This document shows positions 44,289 through 53,535 of a stretch of 64,000 bases of DNA, one piece after another. The DNA lies in assembly GCF_024320865.1 (NCBI RefSeq), contig NZ_JANDBD010000003.1:434001-498000 (forward strand), in the 5' to 3' direction. Origin of the DNA: Mycolicibacterium arenosum. Lineage in GTDB: Bacteria; Actinomycetota; Actinomycetes; Mycobacteriales; Mycobacteriaceae. A program made the translations under genes and the position numbers. Position 1 is the stretch's first letter, and each line of letters begins with the position of its first letter. The notes beneath the pieces were generated by a model. It was not told the origin of the DNA. It was given only the letters and a program-made list of their open reading frames with translations, and did not search any database.

Positions 44289-44800
44289 CGTTGTCGACGG
44301 ACGCGCGAAGCGGGTCGGCCTCCAATAGCCGTCCACCAAACGGAGCGGCCCCCCGCCGGGCGCCCCAGGTGGATGCGCGCCCCGTCGAGTTCTGGCCGAC
44401 GTCGTCGATCCGGGCCGCCCTGGAGACCGACGACCTCACCGTGTGGCAGCGCATCGTCACCGCCATCAAGCGCGACCCCTACGGCCGCACCGCCCGGCAG
44501 GTCGAAGAGGTGCTCGACACCGCGCGACCGTACGGGGTGTCGAAGGCCATGGCCGAGGTCCTGCAGCGCACCCGCGCGCACCTCGAGGAGACCGAGTGCG
44601 CCGAAGTCGCGCGGCACGTGCGACTGCTGCTGGAGCGGTCGGGGCTCGCGCAGCAGGAGTTCGCGTCCCGCATCGGCGTCCCCAACGACAGGTTCGCGTC
44701 CTTCATCAGCGGCGCGGACAGCCCGTCAGCCTCCCTGATGATCCGCATGCGCAGGCTGTCCGACCGGTTCGCCAAGATGCACGGGGATCGCTCCGAGTAA
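44285..44800 (+). CDS. Small HTH-type protein (Rv0201c-like)
   Basis: Protein of 171 residues translationally coupled to mmpL11. The C-terminal half contains an XRE-like helix-turn-helix: VRLLLERSGLAQQEFASRIGVPNDRFASFISG (about 112-143) followed by PSASLMIRMRRLSDRF. The N-terminal 35 residues are disordered, and a helical region (LTVWQRIVTAIKRDPYG) lies between. It corresponds in position to Rv0201c, which I recall only as a conserved protein. DNA binding is plausible; targets are unknown. It ends 3 bp from the convergent omamB gene. Confidence 0.75.
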   Translation: MTLSTDARSGSASNSRPPNGAAPRRAPQVDARPVEFWPTSSIRAALETDDLTVWQRIVTAIKRDPYGRTARQVEEVLDTARPYGVSKAMAEVLQRTRAHLEETECAEVARHVRLLLERSGLAQQEFASRIGVPNDRFASFISGADSPSASLMIRMRRLSDRFAKMHGDRSE

Positions 44801-44803
44801 CGC

Positions 44804-45493
44804 TCAGCGTGAATTGATCGGCGCCAGGTCGGCGACGAGCCACTTGTCCCCGTCCTTGGTCAGCGACACCCGAAGCGGCAGCGCCACCACGATCGGCTGC
44901 TTGCCGGGTGCGTTCTGCGTGCCGCGCATGACGACCGCGACGACGGCGTCGGCGGGCCCGATGGCCTCCACCCCCGCCGAGACGGTGGACGCCGACACGG
45001 AAAGGTTCTTGCTACTCAAATCCTTTGCCATGGCATCGAATTCGGTCTTGTACGCCTCCGCACCCTGCGGTGTCATCATGGCGACGACGCGGTCGCGCGA
45101 CACGTTGGGGCTCTGCGGAGCGAACGTCGCGGACGCCTCCGCGGCCGCGCTGGCGATGCCCACGACCTCGGTCGTGGCCGTGCGGATCGCGCGCTCCGGG
45201 ACGGTCCACTGCAGGTACCCGACGACGACGGCGGTCACCGCGGCGACCGCTGCCACGGTGACGACGCCGAGTCGCAGGCCGGGACCCTCGTCATCGGTGC
45301 CGACGGTGACCCCGTCGCGGCGGTACAGCACGCCGTTGACGACGACGCCCTGCACGATCAGCAGGCACAGCACCGAACACAGCGACACCCACCACAGCGG
45401 CCACGCCAGCGCCACGCCGATGTAGAGCAGTGCGGCGACCGCCGCCAGCGGGGCCAGTACGTCGATGGCGAGGACCCGCAACCCGTTCCTCAT
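44804..45493 (-). CDS. omamB: Orphaned Mce-associated membrane protein B
   Basis: Membrane protein of 229 residues, the same length as Rv0200 (OmamB). Two N-terminal helices (about 6-55) and a third (about 75-95, LGVVTVAAVAAVTAVVVGYLQW) precede an exported Mce-associated/NTF2-like domain running VAMMTPQGAEAYKTEFDAM to the C-terminal WLVADLAPINSR. The ATG overlaps the omamA stop (ATGA). Omam proteins support lipid import by Mce complexes. The longer open frame upstream is antisense or out-of-family sequence and was not used. Confidence 0.85.
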   Translation of the reverse strand: MRNGLRVLAIDVLAPLAAVAALLYIGVALAWPLWWVSLCSVLCLLIVQGVVVNGVLYRRDGVTVGTDDEGPGLRLGVVTVAAVAAVTAVVVGYLQWTVPERAIRTATTEVVGIASAAAEASATFAPQSPNVSRDRVVAMMTPQGAEAYKTEFDAMAKDLSSKNLSVSASTVSAGVEAIGPADAVVAVVMRGTQNAPGKQPIVVALPLRVSLTKDGDKWLVADLAPINSR

Positions 45494-46071
45494 CGAATGG
45501 TCTCCAGGCTCGACACCAGCAACTCGCCGTCGACGTCGGAGATTCCGAGGCGCAGCGTCCAGTGCACCGTCAGCGGCTGAGCGCCCGCGTTCTGGCTGAT
45601 CGAGGTCGCCACGACGATCACGGTGTCGGTGCGCGACGCGACGGCGGCGAGTTCCGGTGGCGGGGCGGGCGAGATGCCGGCGTCGCCCTCCCTGGCGTGA
45701 TGCAGCGATTCGATCGCCACCGACTCGACCTGGCCCGCGGTCTGGCTCTGCAGCTTCTGCACGACCTGACTGAAGGGCTCGACGGCGGTCTCGAAGTTGG
45801 CGTTGAGCTGGCCGACCGTGCCGTCGTGCAGTTTCTGCATGCTCTGGGTGACGGTGCCGGAGTTCATGTTGATGAGAACGCTCGTCCACTCCGCGGCGGC
45901 CTGCAGCACCGAGGTCCGGTAGCTGCGCTCGTCGACGTCGCTGCGGTGCCCGATCCAGATCATCGTGGCGAGCACCGCGGCGATCACGGCCACCGCGCCC
46001 AGCACCGCGGAACCGATGCCGAGGCCCGTGAACACGCCGTCGCGCGGCTCCTCGCCGGTCTCGTCAGCCAT
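45490..46071 (-). CDS. omamA: Orphaned Mce-associated membrane protein A
   Basis: Protein of 193 residues with one membrane helix (about 17-40, LGIGSAVLGAVAVIAAVLATMIWIG) and an exported domain of the Mce-associated family (YRTSVLQAAAEWTSVLINMN, then VTQSMQKLHDGTVGQLNANFE). It corresponds to Rv0199, OmamA, which stabilises Mce1 and Mce4 transporters and is needed for cholesterol and fatty-acid uptake. It is followed by omamB with a 4-bp overlap. It diverges from zmp1 across 59 bp. The length is slightly shorter than the Rv0199 I recall. Confidence 0.87.
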   Translation of the reverse strand: MADETGEEPRDGVFTGLGIGSAVLGAVAVIAAVLATMIWIGHRSDVDERSYRTSVLQAAAEWTSVLINMNSGTVTQSMQKLHDGTVGQLNANFETAVEPFSQVVQKLQSQTAGQVESVAIESLHHAREGDAGISPAPPPELAAVASRTDTVIVVATSISQNAGAQPLTVHWTLRLGISDVDGELLVSSLETIR

Positions 46072-46130
46072 GGCCGTGAGGCTACCCGGCGGTCACGGCA
46101 CACCTCGCGGGCGTCTGGAAGGATGGCGGG

Positions 46131-48110
46131 GTGACGGTAGAAGCCATGAAATCCGGAATCGACCTGTCCTTCGTCGACGGTGACGCCCGCCCGCAGGACG
46201 ACCTCTTCGGCCACGTCAACGGCCGCTGGCTCGCGGACCACACGATGCCCCCCGACCGCGCGACCGACGGCGCCTTCCGGTTGCTGGCCGACCGCGCCGA
46301 GGAGCAGGTGCGCGACATCATCACGGATGCGGCCGCTTCCGGCGGCGCGAAGGGAACGGATTCGCAGCGCATCGGCGACCTGTACGCCAGCTTCATGGAC
46401 ACCGAGACGATCACGAACCTCGGCGTGCGCCCGCTGCTCGACGAGCTCGCCGGCGTCGATTCCGCGCTGACGCCGGTCGAGCTGGCCGCTGAACTCGGCG
46501 AGTTGCAGCGCACCGGCATCGGCGGCGGCACCGGCGTGTACGTCGACACCGACTCCAAGGACTCCACCCGCTACCTGCTGCACCTGTCGCAGTCGGGCCT
46601 CGGGCTGCCGGACGAGTCCTACTACCGCGACCCGCAGCACGCGGCGATCCTGGCGGAGTACCCGAAGCACATCGCCAGGATGTTCGGACTCGTCTACGGC
46701 GAGGGCGACTGGGACGCGACGGCCGCGCAGATCGTCGCGCTGGAGACGAAGATCGCCGCCGCGCACTGGGACGTGGTGAAGCGCCGCGACGCCGACCTGA
46801 CCTACAACCTGCGCACTTTCGCCGAATTACCCTCGGAGGCACCCGGTTTCGACTGGGCGGTTTGGGTGACGGCGCTCGGTACCTCGCCGGAGCGCGTCGC
46901 CGAGGTCGTCGTCCGGCAGCCCGACGCGCTGACGGCGTTCGCCGCGCTGTGGGCCGGCGAGGACCTCGACGACTGGAAGCGGTGGCTGCGCTGGCGCGTC
47001 ATCAGCGGCCGGGCGTCGCTGCTGACAGACGAGATCGTCGACGCGAACTTCGCGTTCTACGGGCGCACGCTGTCGGGCACCGAGCAGTTGCGCGACCGCT
47101 GGAAGCGGGGCGTGAGCCTGGTCGAGAGTCTGATGGGCGACGCCGTCGGCAGGCTGTACGTCGAGCGGCACTTCCCGCCGGATGCCAAGGCCCGCATGGA
47201 CGAGTTGGTGGCGAACCTGCGGGAGGCGTACCGCGTCAGCATCACCGATCTCGAGTGGATGACTCCCGGCACCCGGCAGCGCGCGCTGCAGAAGCTCGAC
47301 AAGTTCACGCCCAAGATCGGCTACCCGGCGAAGTGGCGCGACTACTCGTCGCTCGTCATCGCGCGCGACGACCTGTACGGCAACGTGCTGCGCGGCAACG
47401 AGATCGAGACCGACAGGGAGCTCGCCAAGCTGGGCGGCCCCGTCGACCGCGACGAGTGGTTCATGACGCCGCAGACGGTCAACGCGTACTACAACCCCGG
47501 CATGAACGAGATCGTCTTCCCCGCAGCGATTCTGCAGCCGCCGTTCTTCGACGCCGACGCCGACGACGCCGCGAACTACGGCGGCATCGGGGCGGTGATC
47601 GGCCACGAGATCGGCCACGGCTTCGACGACCAGGGTGCGAAGTACGACGGCGACGGCAACCTCGTCGACTGGTGGACCGACGACGACAGGGCCGAATTCA
47701 GCGTCCGCACAAAGGCGTTGATCGAGCAGTACGAGCACTTCACGCCCCGCCAGTTGAGCGGCGACAACCACGTGAACGGCGCGTTCACCGTCGGCGAGAA
47801 CATCGGCGACCTCGGCGGGCTGTCGATCGCCCTCCTCGCGTATCAGCTCTCGCTGGGCGGCGAGGAGGCCCCGGTCATCGACGGGCTGACCGGCGTGCAG
47901 CGGGTGTTCTTCGGTTGGGCGCAGGTGTGGCGCACGAAGTCCCGTGACGCCGAGGCGATTCGGCGACTCGCCACCGATCCGCACTCGCCCCCGGAGTTCC
48001 GGTGCAACGGCGTGGTCCGCAACATCGACGCGTACTACGACGCGTTCGACGTCACCGAGGACGACGAACTCTTCCTGGAAGAGGCAGCACGGGTGCGGAT
48101 CTGGAGTTAG
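46131..48110 (+). CDS. zmp1: Zinc metalloprotease Zmp1 (M13 family)
   Basis: Neprilysin-like M13 endopeptidase of 659 residues. The zinc motif is HEIGH (about 492-496) in GAVIGHEIGHGFDDQGAKYD. The third ligand is the Glu of GENIGDLGG, and the substrate motif is VNAYYNPGMNEIVFPA. The C terminus ends VRIW-S. The protein aligns throughout with recalled M. tuberculosis Zmp1 (Rv0198c). The GTG at 46131 is used, and ATG 46146 (MKSGIDLS) is an alternative that agrees better with the homologue. No classical signal peptide is present. In pathogens it affects phagosome maturation; in an environmental species the role is unknown. Confidence 0.95.
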   Translation: MTVEAMKSGIDLSFVDGDARPQDDLFGHVNGRWLADHTMPPDRATDGAFRLLADRAEEQVRDIITDAAASGGAKGTDSQRIGDLYASFMDTETITNLGVRPLLDELAGVDSALTPVELAAELGELQRTGIGGGTGVYVDTDSKDSTRYLLHLSQSGLGLPDESYYRDPQHAAILAEYPKHIARMFGLVYGEGDWDATAAQIVALETKIAAAHWDVVKRRDADLTYNLRTFAELPSEAPGFDWAVWVTALGTSPERVAEVVVRQPDALTAFAALWAGEDLDDWKRWLRWRVISGRASLLTDEIVDANFAFYGRTLSGTEQLRDRWKRGVSLVESLMGDAVGRLYVERHFPPDAKARMDELVANLREAYRVSITDLEWMTPGTRQRALQKLDKFTPKIGYPAKWRDYSSLVIARDDLYGNVLRGNEIETDRELAKLGGPVDRDEWFMTPQTVNAYYNPGMNEIVFPAAILQPPFFDADADDAANYGGIGAVIGHEIGHGFDDQGAKYDGDGNLVDWWTDDDRAEFSVRTKALIEQYEHFTPRQLSGDNHVNGAFTVGENIGDLGGLSIALLAYQLSLGGEEAPVIDGLTGVQRVFFGWAQVWRTKSRDAEAIRRLATDPHSPPEFRCNGVVRNIDAYYDAFDVTEDDELFLEEAARVRIWS

Positions 48111-48126
48111 TCGCGGCCGGCAACCC

Positions 48127-48188
48127 CGCCGAGACTTCACAACGTGACGAATTTCAGCTGATTCGCGTCATCGTATGCAGTCTCGGCG
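48127..48188. repeat. 62-bp imperfect palindrome, copy A (3' side of the DUF559 gene)
   Basis: Terminal arms CGCCGAGACT (48127-48136) and AGTCTCGGCG (48179-48188) are perfect 10-bp inverted repeats. The interior pairs imperfectly around a central AGCT at about 48155. It overlaps the last codons of the DUF559 gene and resembles copy B at 49079-49139. Confidence 0.6.
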
Positions 48189-49035
48189 GCCCTCCCCTGC
48201 CGACGATCGCGCTTTCGGCCCTCCGCACGATGGCGATCGGAGACTTCATGTGGTGCGAGCTCACCCGGACGATCAGCCAACCCCTGGCGGCGAGAAACTC
48301 CAACCGGTCGATGTCGGCCTCGTAGGCCGTCGAATCGCTGAAGTGCTGCTCACCGTCGTACTCGACGCCGACCTTCCACTGCGGCCAACCCATGTCGATC
48401 CGTCGCACCACCCGTCCCCGCTCGTTCACTACAGGAATCTGCGTCACCGGCCGAGGTAGGCCGCCGCGAATCAGGATGAGCCGCAACCGGGTCTCCTGCG
48501 GGGATTCCGCGCCGCCGTCGGATAACTCGAGCGCCGATCGCAGGCGACGTATGCCCCTGACCCCCGGGTACCGCCCGACGATCACCTCGACATCCGCGAC
48601 GCTGCAGCGCGTCGCGTTCAGCAGGGCGTCGATACGGACGATGCTGTCGTCAGGCGCAGTGAAACGCCCGATGTCGAACGCGGTGCGAGCGGGCGTCGTG
48701 CACGGGATGCCGGCCCGGACCGCGATCTCGTCGTCCGCGATCCACCCGCTGCGAACCACGATGCCCTTCGCCGAGGTGTACCGCGACCGGCCCAGCTCGG
48801 CGATCTCGTCGTCCGCGATCCACTTGGCGCCGAGCATCGCCGTCGCCGAGTTGCCGACGAGAGTCGCTTCACGATGCGACCACAGCCATGCGGCCACCGC
48901 GCGGTCGCGCGCGGTCAGCGTCAGATCGTTCAACGCGTAGACGTCGCGATGCAGCTTCGTGTACTTCGACCGCAACTGCTGCCGGGTCACCGCGCCCGAC
49001 GCGAGCGCCTCTGACGCCACCACCAGTGCTTGCAC
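48154..49035 (-). CDS. DUF559-domain protein with N-terminal AbiEi-like region
   Basis: Protein of 293 residues of a family common in actinobacteria. The N-terminal part (ALASGAVTRQQLRSKYTKLHRDVYAL) looks like the AbiEi/type IV antitoxin winged helix. The C-terminal part holds a Vsr/DUF559 endonuclease-like core, RRIDMGWPQWKVGVEYDGEQHF, whose Asp and Glu residues fit a PD-(D/E)xK site, then WLIVRVSSHHM. The last nine residues (LHTMTRIS) are encoded inside repeat copy A. It starts at GTG 49035. The gene sits between zmp1 and the L,D-transpeptidase, and the bracketing palindromes suggest an inserted unit. Function is unknown; defence or a degenerate nuclease is possible. Confidence 0.72.
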   Translation of the reverse strand: MQALVVASEALASGAVTRQQLRSKYTKLHRDVYALNDLTLTARDRAVAAWLWSHREATLVGNSATAMLGAKWIADDEIAELGRSRYTSAKGIVVRSGWIADDEIAVRAGIPCTTPARTAFDIGRFTAPDDSIVRIDALLNATRCSVADVEVIVGRYPGVRGIRRLRSALELSDGGAESPQETRLRLILIRGGLPRPVTQIPVVNERGRVVRRIDMGWPQWKVGVEYDGEQHFSDSTAYEADIDRLEFLAARGWLIVRVSSHHMKSPIAIVRRAESAIVGRGGPPRLHTMTRIS

Positions 49036-49078
49036 ATCTGGTTAGACGCAGGAGACGGCCAATCGGCTCCCTCATATG

Positions 49079-49139
49079 CGTCGAGACTGCACACGATGAC
49101 GGATATCAGCGATATGACGTCATCACGTGCAGTCTCGGC
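49079..49139. repeat. About 60-bp imperfect palindrome, copy B (5' side of the DUF559 gene)
   Basis: Left arm CGAGACTGCAC (from 49082) pairs with GTGCAGTCTCG ending at 49137. Further inside, GATGACG pairs with CGTCATC and GATATC with GATATG-like sequence. It shares the CGAGACT outer arms and GACG/GTCATC core with copy A on the other side of the gene. Confidence 0.6.
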
Positions 49140-49156
49140 GACGTGGAAGGAGGGAT

Positions 49157-50179
49157 CTAGAACATCTGCCAGTCCGACGCACCGTCGGGCGCGTTGTAGA
49201 TGCCGACGGAGTTCTTGATGACGACGGCGTCACCGCTGCCGAAGTTGTCGAAGAACCACTGGGCGTTGGCCGGGCTCAGGTTGATGCAGCCGTGGCTGAC
49301 GTTGCGCTTACCCTGATCGCCGACCGACCACGGCGCGCTGTGCACGAAGATGCCGCTGTTGTCGATGCGGACGGCGTCCTGCACCTTCAGCTTGTAGCCC
49401 TCCGCGGAGTTGACGGGCACACCGTACGTCGAGGAGTCCATGACGATGTCCGGGAACTTCTCCAGCACGTAGTAGGTGCCGTTCTTGGTCTCGTGCTTGC
49501 CGTCGGGCTTGCCCATCGACACCGGGAAGGTCTTCTCCACCTTGCCGTTACGCACGACGGTCATCGTGTGAGTGCTGTCGTCGACCGTCGCGACCAGCTG
49601 CTCGGGAACCGTGAAGCTCGACTTGGTGCCGCCGGCGTCGATGTTGACGACGGTGCCCGCGGGCCAGAACGCCAGCGGGCGCCAGCGCAGCTGCGTGTCG
49701 TTGACCCAGTAGAACCTGCCGGGCACCGGCGGGACGGACGAGACGTGCACCGCGTCCTGAGCCATCTGCCGATCGGCGATCGGGCGGGCGAAGTTGATGT
49801 AGATCGGCTTGGCGGCGCCGGCGATCGACCCGTTCGTCGGGTTGAACGTCGGCGGCGCGAAGACCGGCTGGCCGACGTACGGCGTCGGGTTCTGGCCCTC
49901 GGGCGTGCCCTCGGGGATGGCGGGCGCGGGCGGACCGAAGATGCCGCCCGGATCGAACGGGCCCGGCGGCGCGGGCACCGGAGCGGCCATCGGGTCGACG
50001 GGCGCGGGTTCGGCCGGCAGCGGTCCGGGCAACGGCACTCCGGGATCAACGGGGCCGGGCACCACACCGGGGTCGACCGGTGGTTCGGCCCAGGCCGTTG
50101 GGGTGACTGTCACCAGTCCACCGATCAGTCCGGCTGCGACGATTGCCGTCGACAACCGCCTCATGGTCCGCTGAAGCAT
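49157..50179 (-). CDS. L,D-transpeptidase (LdtMt4/LdtE-type)
   Basis: Exported peptidoglycan cross-linking enzyme of 340 residues that makes 3-3 linkages. A signal peptide (about 6-31, ending AWA) and a Pro/Gly-rich linker (about 32-110) precede an Ig-like domain and the YkuD domain. The catalytic site is HSAPWS (His280) and [16 protein letters not shown] with His296 and Cys298. Start may be ATG 50179 or 50164. The place between zmp1 and ricR corresponds to Rv0192 (LdtMt4) in M. tuberculosis and LdtE in M. smegmatis. It is preceded by 161 bp of intergenic DNA with no recognised element. Confidence 0.9.
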   Translation of the reverse strand: MLQRTMRRLSTAIVAAGLIGGLVTVTPTAWAEPPVDPGVVPGPVDPGVPLPGPLPAEPAPVDPMAAPVPAPPGPFDPGGIFGPPAPAIPEGTPEGQNPTPYVGQPVFAPPTFNPTNGSIAGAAKPIYINFARPIADRQMAQDAVHVSSVPPVPGRFYWVNDTQLRWRPLAFWPAGTVVNIDAGGTKSSFTVPEQLVATVDDSTHTMTVVRNGKVEKTFPVSMGKPDGKHETKNGTYYVLEKFPDIVMDSSTYGVPVNSAEGYKLKVQDAVRIDNSGIFVHSAPWSVGDQGKRNVSHGCINLSPANAQWFFDNFGSGDAVVIKNSVGIYNAPDGASDWQMF

Positions 50180-50340
50180 GCGTTTCCTCCCATACCTAAC
50201 TGAACCCAGTGTCGCATAGCGCGCGACCGGTATTCGCCCAGCGCACCGGGCTGATCGTGTCTCGACACCCGTCTAAAACAACGCTGACCTGCGTCGTTGC
50301 GTAGTGACGAAGTGGTGGCGGCGGCTCCCTGTGGATCCAC

Positions 50341-50826
50341 TCAGGGCACCGCGAGTTCCCATTTCCAGACCGAGCCCTCGTCGGGGTCGGTGGCCTCGCC
50401 GGTGTGCCGGAACCCGAGCTTGCGCAGCACCCCGGTCGACGGGTTCTCCTCCGGCATCGTGTGGGCGATGACCGTGTGCACGCCCGCGGCCACCGCTTTC
50501 GCGACCATCGCCCGCGCGGCGGCGGTGGCATAGCCGCGACCACGCAGTTCGGGGGCGATCTCGTAGCCGATCTCGACCACGCCGTCGTCGGGCGGCCCGA
50601 CGAAACCGCCTGATCCGACCAGCAGGCCGTCGTCGAAGAACAGGTGCATCCACCAGTCCGCCTCGGCCGGGCTCTCCCGGAGCTTGTCGACGGTGAACTC
50701 GAAGGCCTCCGGGAACTCCGGCCAGCCGACGGGGACGGGGCTGTCGATACGTGCGGCGAACTCCGCGGGGTCGCGCTGGAAGGCCTCGAGATCGTCGGCC
50801 GTCGCGGGGGCGATCGCGAAAGTCAC
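50341..50826 (-). CDS. GNAT-family N-acetyltransferase
   Basis: Acetyl-CoA-dependent acetyltransferase of 161 residues. The acetyl-CoA-binding motif is APELRGRGYATAAARAMVAKA (about 93-113), preceded by the beta-strand GVVEIGYEI. The C-terminal HTMPEENPSTGVLRKLGF is typical of RimJ/RimL-like members. Its ATG overlaps the ricR stop (ATGA), so it is the last gene of the DUF305-ricR operon. The acceptor is unknown, and a link with copper homeostasis is only positional. Confidence 0.82.
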   Translation of the reverse strand: MTFAIAPATADDLEAFQRDPAEFAARIDSPVPVGWPEFPEAFEFTVDKLRESPAEADWWMHLFFDDGLLVGSGGFVGPPDDGVVEIGYEIAPELRGRGYATAAARAMVAKAVAAGVHTVIAHTMPEENPSTGVLRKLGFRHTGEATDPDEGSVWKWELAVP

Positions 50827-51137
50827 GACCGCACCAGTCTCGCGATCGCGGCCGACGCCTCGGCGAGCTTGCGATCCGCCTCGTCGCCGCCCTCGGCGAC
50901 GGCGTGGGTGACGCAGTGCCCGAGATGCTCGTCGAGCAACCCGAGCGCCACCGACTGCAGCGCGCTGTTGACGGCGCTGATCTGAGTGAGGACGTCGATG
51001 CAGTACTTGTCGTCCTCGATCATCTTGGCGATGCCGCGGACCTGACCCTCGATCCGGCGCAGTCGCTTGGCGTAGTTCTCCTTCCTCGGCGAATAGCCGT
51101 GCGGTGCAGCCTCTTCGGCTAGTTCCGGCTCCGTCAT
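50823..51137 (-). CDS. ricR: Copper-sensing repressor RicR (CsoR family)
   Basis: CsoR-family repressor of 104 residues. The Cu(I) ligand set is Cys46, His71 and Cys75 ([14 protein letters not shown]), with the same 25- and 4-residue spacing as CsoR Cys36/His61/Cys65. The basic DNA-binding helix is [18 protein letters not shown]. It corresponds to Rv0190 (RicR), which represses copper-protection genes until Cu(I) binds. It starts 1 bp after the DUF305 gene, whose leader carries a matching GATACCCC/GGGGTATC palindrome, so autoregulation is likely. Confidence 0.92.
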   Translation of the reverse strand: MTEPELAEEAAPHGYSPRKENYAKRLRRIEGQVRGIAKMIEDDKYCIDVLTQISAVNSALQSVALGLLDEHLGHCVTHAVAEGGDEADRKLAEASAAIARLVRS

Positions 51138-51138
51138 C

Positions 51139-51732
51139 TCAGTCTCCCAACATCTGCTTCATCGAGGTGATCTCGGCCTGCTGCGCGGTCACGATCTGCT
51201 GCGCGAGCCGCTTGGCGTCGGCGCTGGCGCCGTCCTTGAGCTCGGCGTCGGCCATCACGATCGCCCCCTCGTGGTGGGCGATCATCGACTGCAGCCAGAG
51301 CTTGTCGAACGCGTCGCCGTTGAGCGTCTGCAGCTTCTCCATCGTGGCGGTGTCGACCATGCCCTGCATGCTGGACATGTCGTGGCCCTCGTGCCCGCCG
51401 GCCTCACCCGCGTTCCACTGGACCAGCAACACCTTCATGGTCTCGATCTCCGGACCCTGGGCTGCGGAGATGGTCTGGGCGAGCGCGATGACCTCGGGGT
51501 TGGTCGTGCGCGTCGGCACCATCTCCGACAGGTCGACGGCCTGCTCGTGGTGCGGGATCATCATGGTGGCGAAGGTGACGTCGGCGTCGTTGAAATCCGC
51601 GGGCTGACCGGACACCACGGGGGTTTCCGCTCCGTGCGGGTGGTCGGTGTGACCGTCGGAGGCGGGCGTCGTACAGGCGGACACGAACAGGGCCATGGCG
51701 AGTGCGGCCAGCGCCGCGACGAAGGACTTCAC
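51139..51732 (-). CDS. DUF305 lipoprotein (copper-associated)
   Basis: Exported lipoprotein of about 197 residues. The GTG at 51732 gives a signal [20 protein letters not shown] with Cys20 at a good lipobox. Two DUF305 four-helix modules follow with metal-like motifs [15 protein letters not shown] and [16 protein letters not shown], and a His/Met-rich linker [14 protein letters not shown]. The HHE and Met-rich motifs fit copper binding at the envelope. The frame is open to 51768, but that would place the operator palindrome in the coding region and spoil the signal peptide. It is the first gene of the ricR operon. Confidence 0.87.
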   Translation of the reverse strand: MKSFVAALAALAMALFVSACTTPASDGHTDHPHGAETPVVSGQPADFNDADVTFATMMIPHHEQAVDLSEMVPTRTTNPEVIALAQTISAAQGPEIETMKVLLVQWNAGEAGGHEGHDMSSMQGMVDTATMEKLQTLNGDAFDKLWLQSMIAHHEGAIVMADAELKDGASADAKRLAQQIVTAQQAEITSMKQMLGD

Positions 51733-51747
51733 CCCACCACCGTACCG

Positions 51748-51766
51748 GATACCCCCGAGGGGTATC
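51748..51766. promoter_or_regulatory. RicR/CsoR-type operator GATACCCC-cga-GGGGTATC
   Basis: Perfect 8-bp arms with a 3-bp spacer, 16 bp upstream of the DUF305 start codon and 69-87 bp upstream of ilvD. The ATACCCC/GGGGTAT form fits CsoR-family operators, and ricR is encoded in the same operon. Confidence 0.7.
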
Positions 51767-51834
51767 ACGATCGGATGGTCGGCTTCGCGAAATGCGTTTT
51801 GGTGGGCTCGCTGGTCAGGCGCATAATCGGACGC

Positions 51835-53535
51835 ATGCCCTCAGACCCCTCAGACATCAAACCGCGCAGCCGCGACGTCACCGACGGCCTCGAGAAAACC
51901 GCGGCTCGCGGCATGCTCCGCGCGGTCGGGATGGGCGACGACGACTGGGCCAAGCCGCAGATCGGTGTCGGCTCGTCGTGGAACGAGATCACCCCGTGCA
52001 ACATGTCGCTGCAGCGGCTTGCGCAGGCGGTCAAGACCGGTGTCCACAACGGCGGCGGCTACCCGCTGGAGTTCGGCACCATCTCGGTGTCCGACGGCAT
52101 CTCGATGGGCCACGAGGGCATGCACTTCTCGCTGGTGTCCCGCGAGGTCATCGCCGACAGCGTCGAGACCGTCGTGCAGGCCGAGCGCCTCGACGGCACG
52201 GTGCTGCTCGCCGGCTGCGACAAGTCCATTCCCGGCATGCTGATGGCCGCCGCCCGCCTCGACCTGGCGAGCGTCTTCCTCTACAACGGCTCGATCATGC
52301 CGGGCGTCGCCAAGCTGACCGACGGCACCGAGAAGGAGGTCACGATCATCGACGCCTTCGAGGCGGTCGGAGCGTGCTCCCGCGGGCTGATGTCCCGTGC
52401 GGACGTCGACATCATCGAGCGCGCCATCTGTCCCGGCGAAGGCGCCTGCGGCGGTATGTACACCGCCAACACCATGGCCTCGGCCGCCGAGGCGCTGGGG
52501 ATGTCGCTTCCGGGCAGCGCGTCACCCGTCGCGATCGACAAGCGCCGCGACGAGTACGCGCGCAAGTCCGGCGAAGCGGTGGTCGAGATGCTGCGCCGCG
52601 GCATCACCGCCCGCGACCTCCTCACCAAGGAGGCCTTCGAGAACGCCATCGCCGTGGTGATGGCTTTCGGCGGGTCCACCAACGCCGTGCTGCATCTGCT
52701 GGCCATCGCGTGGGAGGCCAACGTCAAGCTCTCACTCGAGGACTTCACCCGCATCGGACAGAAGGTGCCCCACCTCGCCGACGTCAAGCCCTTCGGTCGG
52801 CACGTGATGAAGCACGTCGACGAGATCGGCGGCGTGCCCGTGGTCATGAAGGCGCTGTTGGATGCCGGCCTGCTGCACGGGGATTGCCTTACGGTGACCG
52901 GACAGACGATGGCCGAGAACCTCGCCCACATCGAGCCGCCGGATCCCGACGGCAAGGTGCTGCGCGCGATGAACAACCCGATTCATCCCACCGGCGGCAT
53001 CACGATCCTGCACGGTTCACTCGCCCCCGAGGGCGCCGTCGTCAAGTCGGCCGGTTTCGACTCCGACGTGTTCGAGGGCACCGCAAGGGTTTTCGAGCGC
53101 GAACGGGCGGCGCTGGACGCACTCGAGGACGGCACCATCACGCACGGCGACGTCGTCGTCATCCGCTACGAGGGCCCCAAGGGCGGGCCGGGCATGCGCG
53201 AGATGCTCGCGATCACCGGTGCGATCAAGGGCGCGGGCCTCGGCAAGGACGTGCTGCTGATGACCGACGGCCGGTTCTCCGGCGGCACGACGGGACTGTG
53301 CGTCGGGCACATCGCGCCGGAGGCCGTCGACGGCGGACCGATCGCCTTCGTCAAGGACGGCGACAAGATCCGGCTCGACGTCGCCAACGGCACCCTGGAC
53401 CTGCTGGTCGACAAGGACGAATTCGAGTCGCGCAAGGTCGGTTTCGAGCCGCTGCCCCCGGTGTACAAGACCGGCGTGCTGGCGAAGTACACCAAGCTCG
53501 TCGGCTCGGCGGCGACCGGCGCAGTGTGCTCGTGA
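51835..53535 (+). CDS. ilvD: Dihydroxy-acid dehydratase IlvD
   Basis: Iron-sulfur dehydratase of 566 residues for valine, leucine and isoleucine (and pantothenate) synthesis, converting 2,3-dihydroxy-3-methylbutanoate to 2-oxoisovalerate. Cluster ligands are Cys55 (ITPCNMSL), Cys128 (AGCDKSIPG) and Cys205 ([14 protein letters not shown]). The C-terminal catalytic Ser is in [12 protein letters not shown] 51835 gives the normal length. It diverges from the DUF305-ricR operon; copper damage to such Fe-S enzymes makes the pairing notable, although it may be chance. The neighbour order matches Rv0189c-Rv0190. The following LysE gene is coupled by GTGA. Confidence 0.96.
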   Translation: MPSDPSDIKPRSRDVTDGLEKTAARGMLRAVGMGDDDWAKPQIGVGSSWNEITPCNMSLQRLAQAVKTGVHNGGGYPLEFGTISVSDGISMGHEGMHFSLVSREVIADSVETVVQAERLDGTVLLAGCDKSIPGMLMAAARLDLASVFLYNGSIMPGVAKLTDGTEKEVTIIDAFEAVGACSRGLMSRADVDIIERAICPGEGACGGMYTANTMASAAEALGMSLPGSASPVAIDKRRDEYARKSGEAVVEMLRRGITARDLLTKEAFENAIAVVMAFGGSTNAVLHLLAIAWEANVKLSLEDFTRIGQKVPHLADVKPFGRHVMKHVDEIGGVPVVMKALLDAGLLHGDCLTVTGQTMAENLAHIEPPDPDGKVLRAMNNPIHPTGGITILHGSLAPEGAVVKSAGFDSDVFEGTARVFERERAALDALEDGTITHGDVVVIRYEGPKGGPGMREMLAITGAIKGAGLGKDVLLMTDGRFSGGTTGLCVGHIAPEAVDGGPIAFVKDGDKIRLDVANGTLDLLVDKDEFESRKVGFEPLPPVYKTGVLAKYTKLVGSAATGAVCS

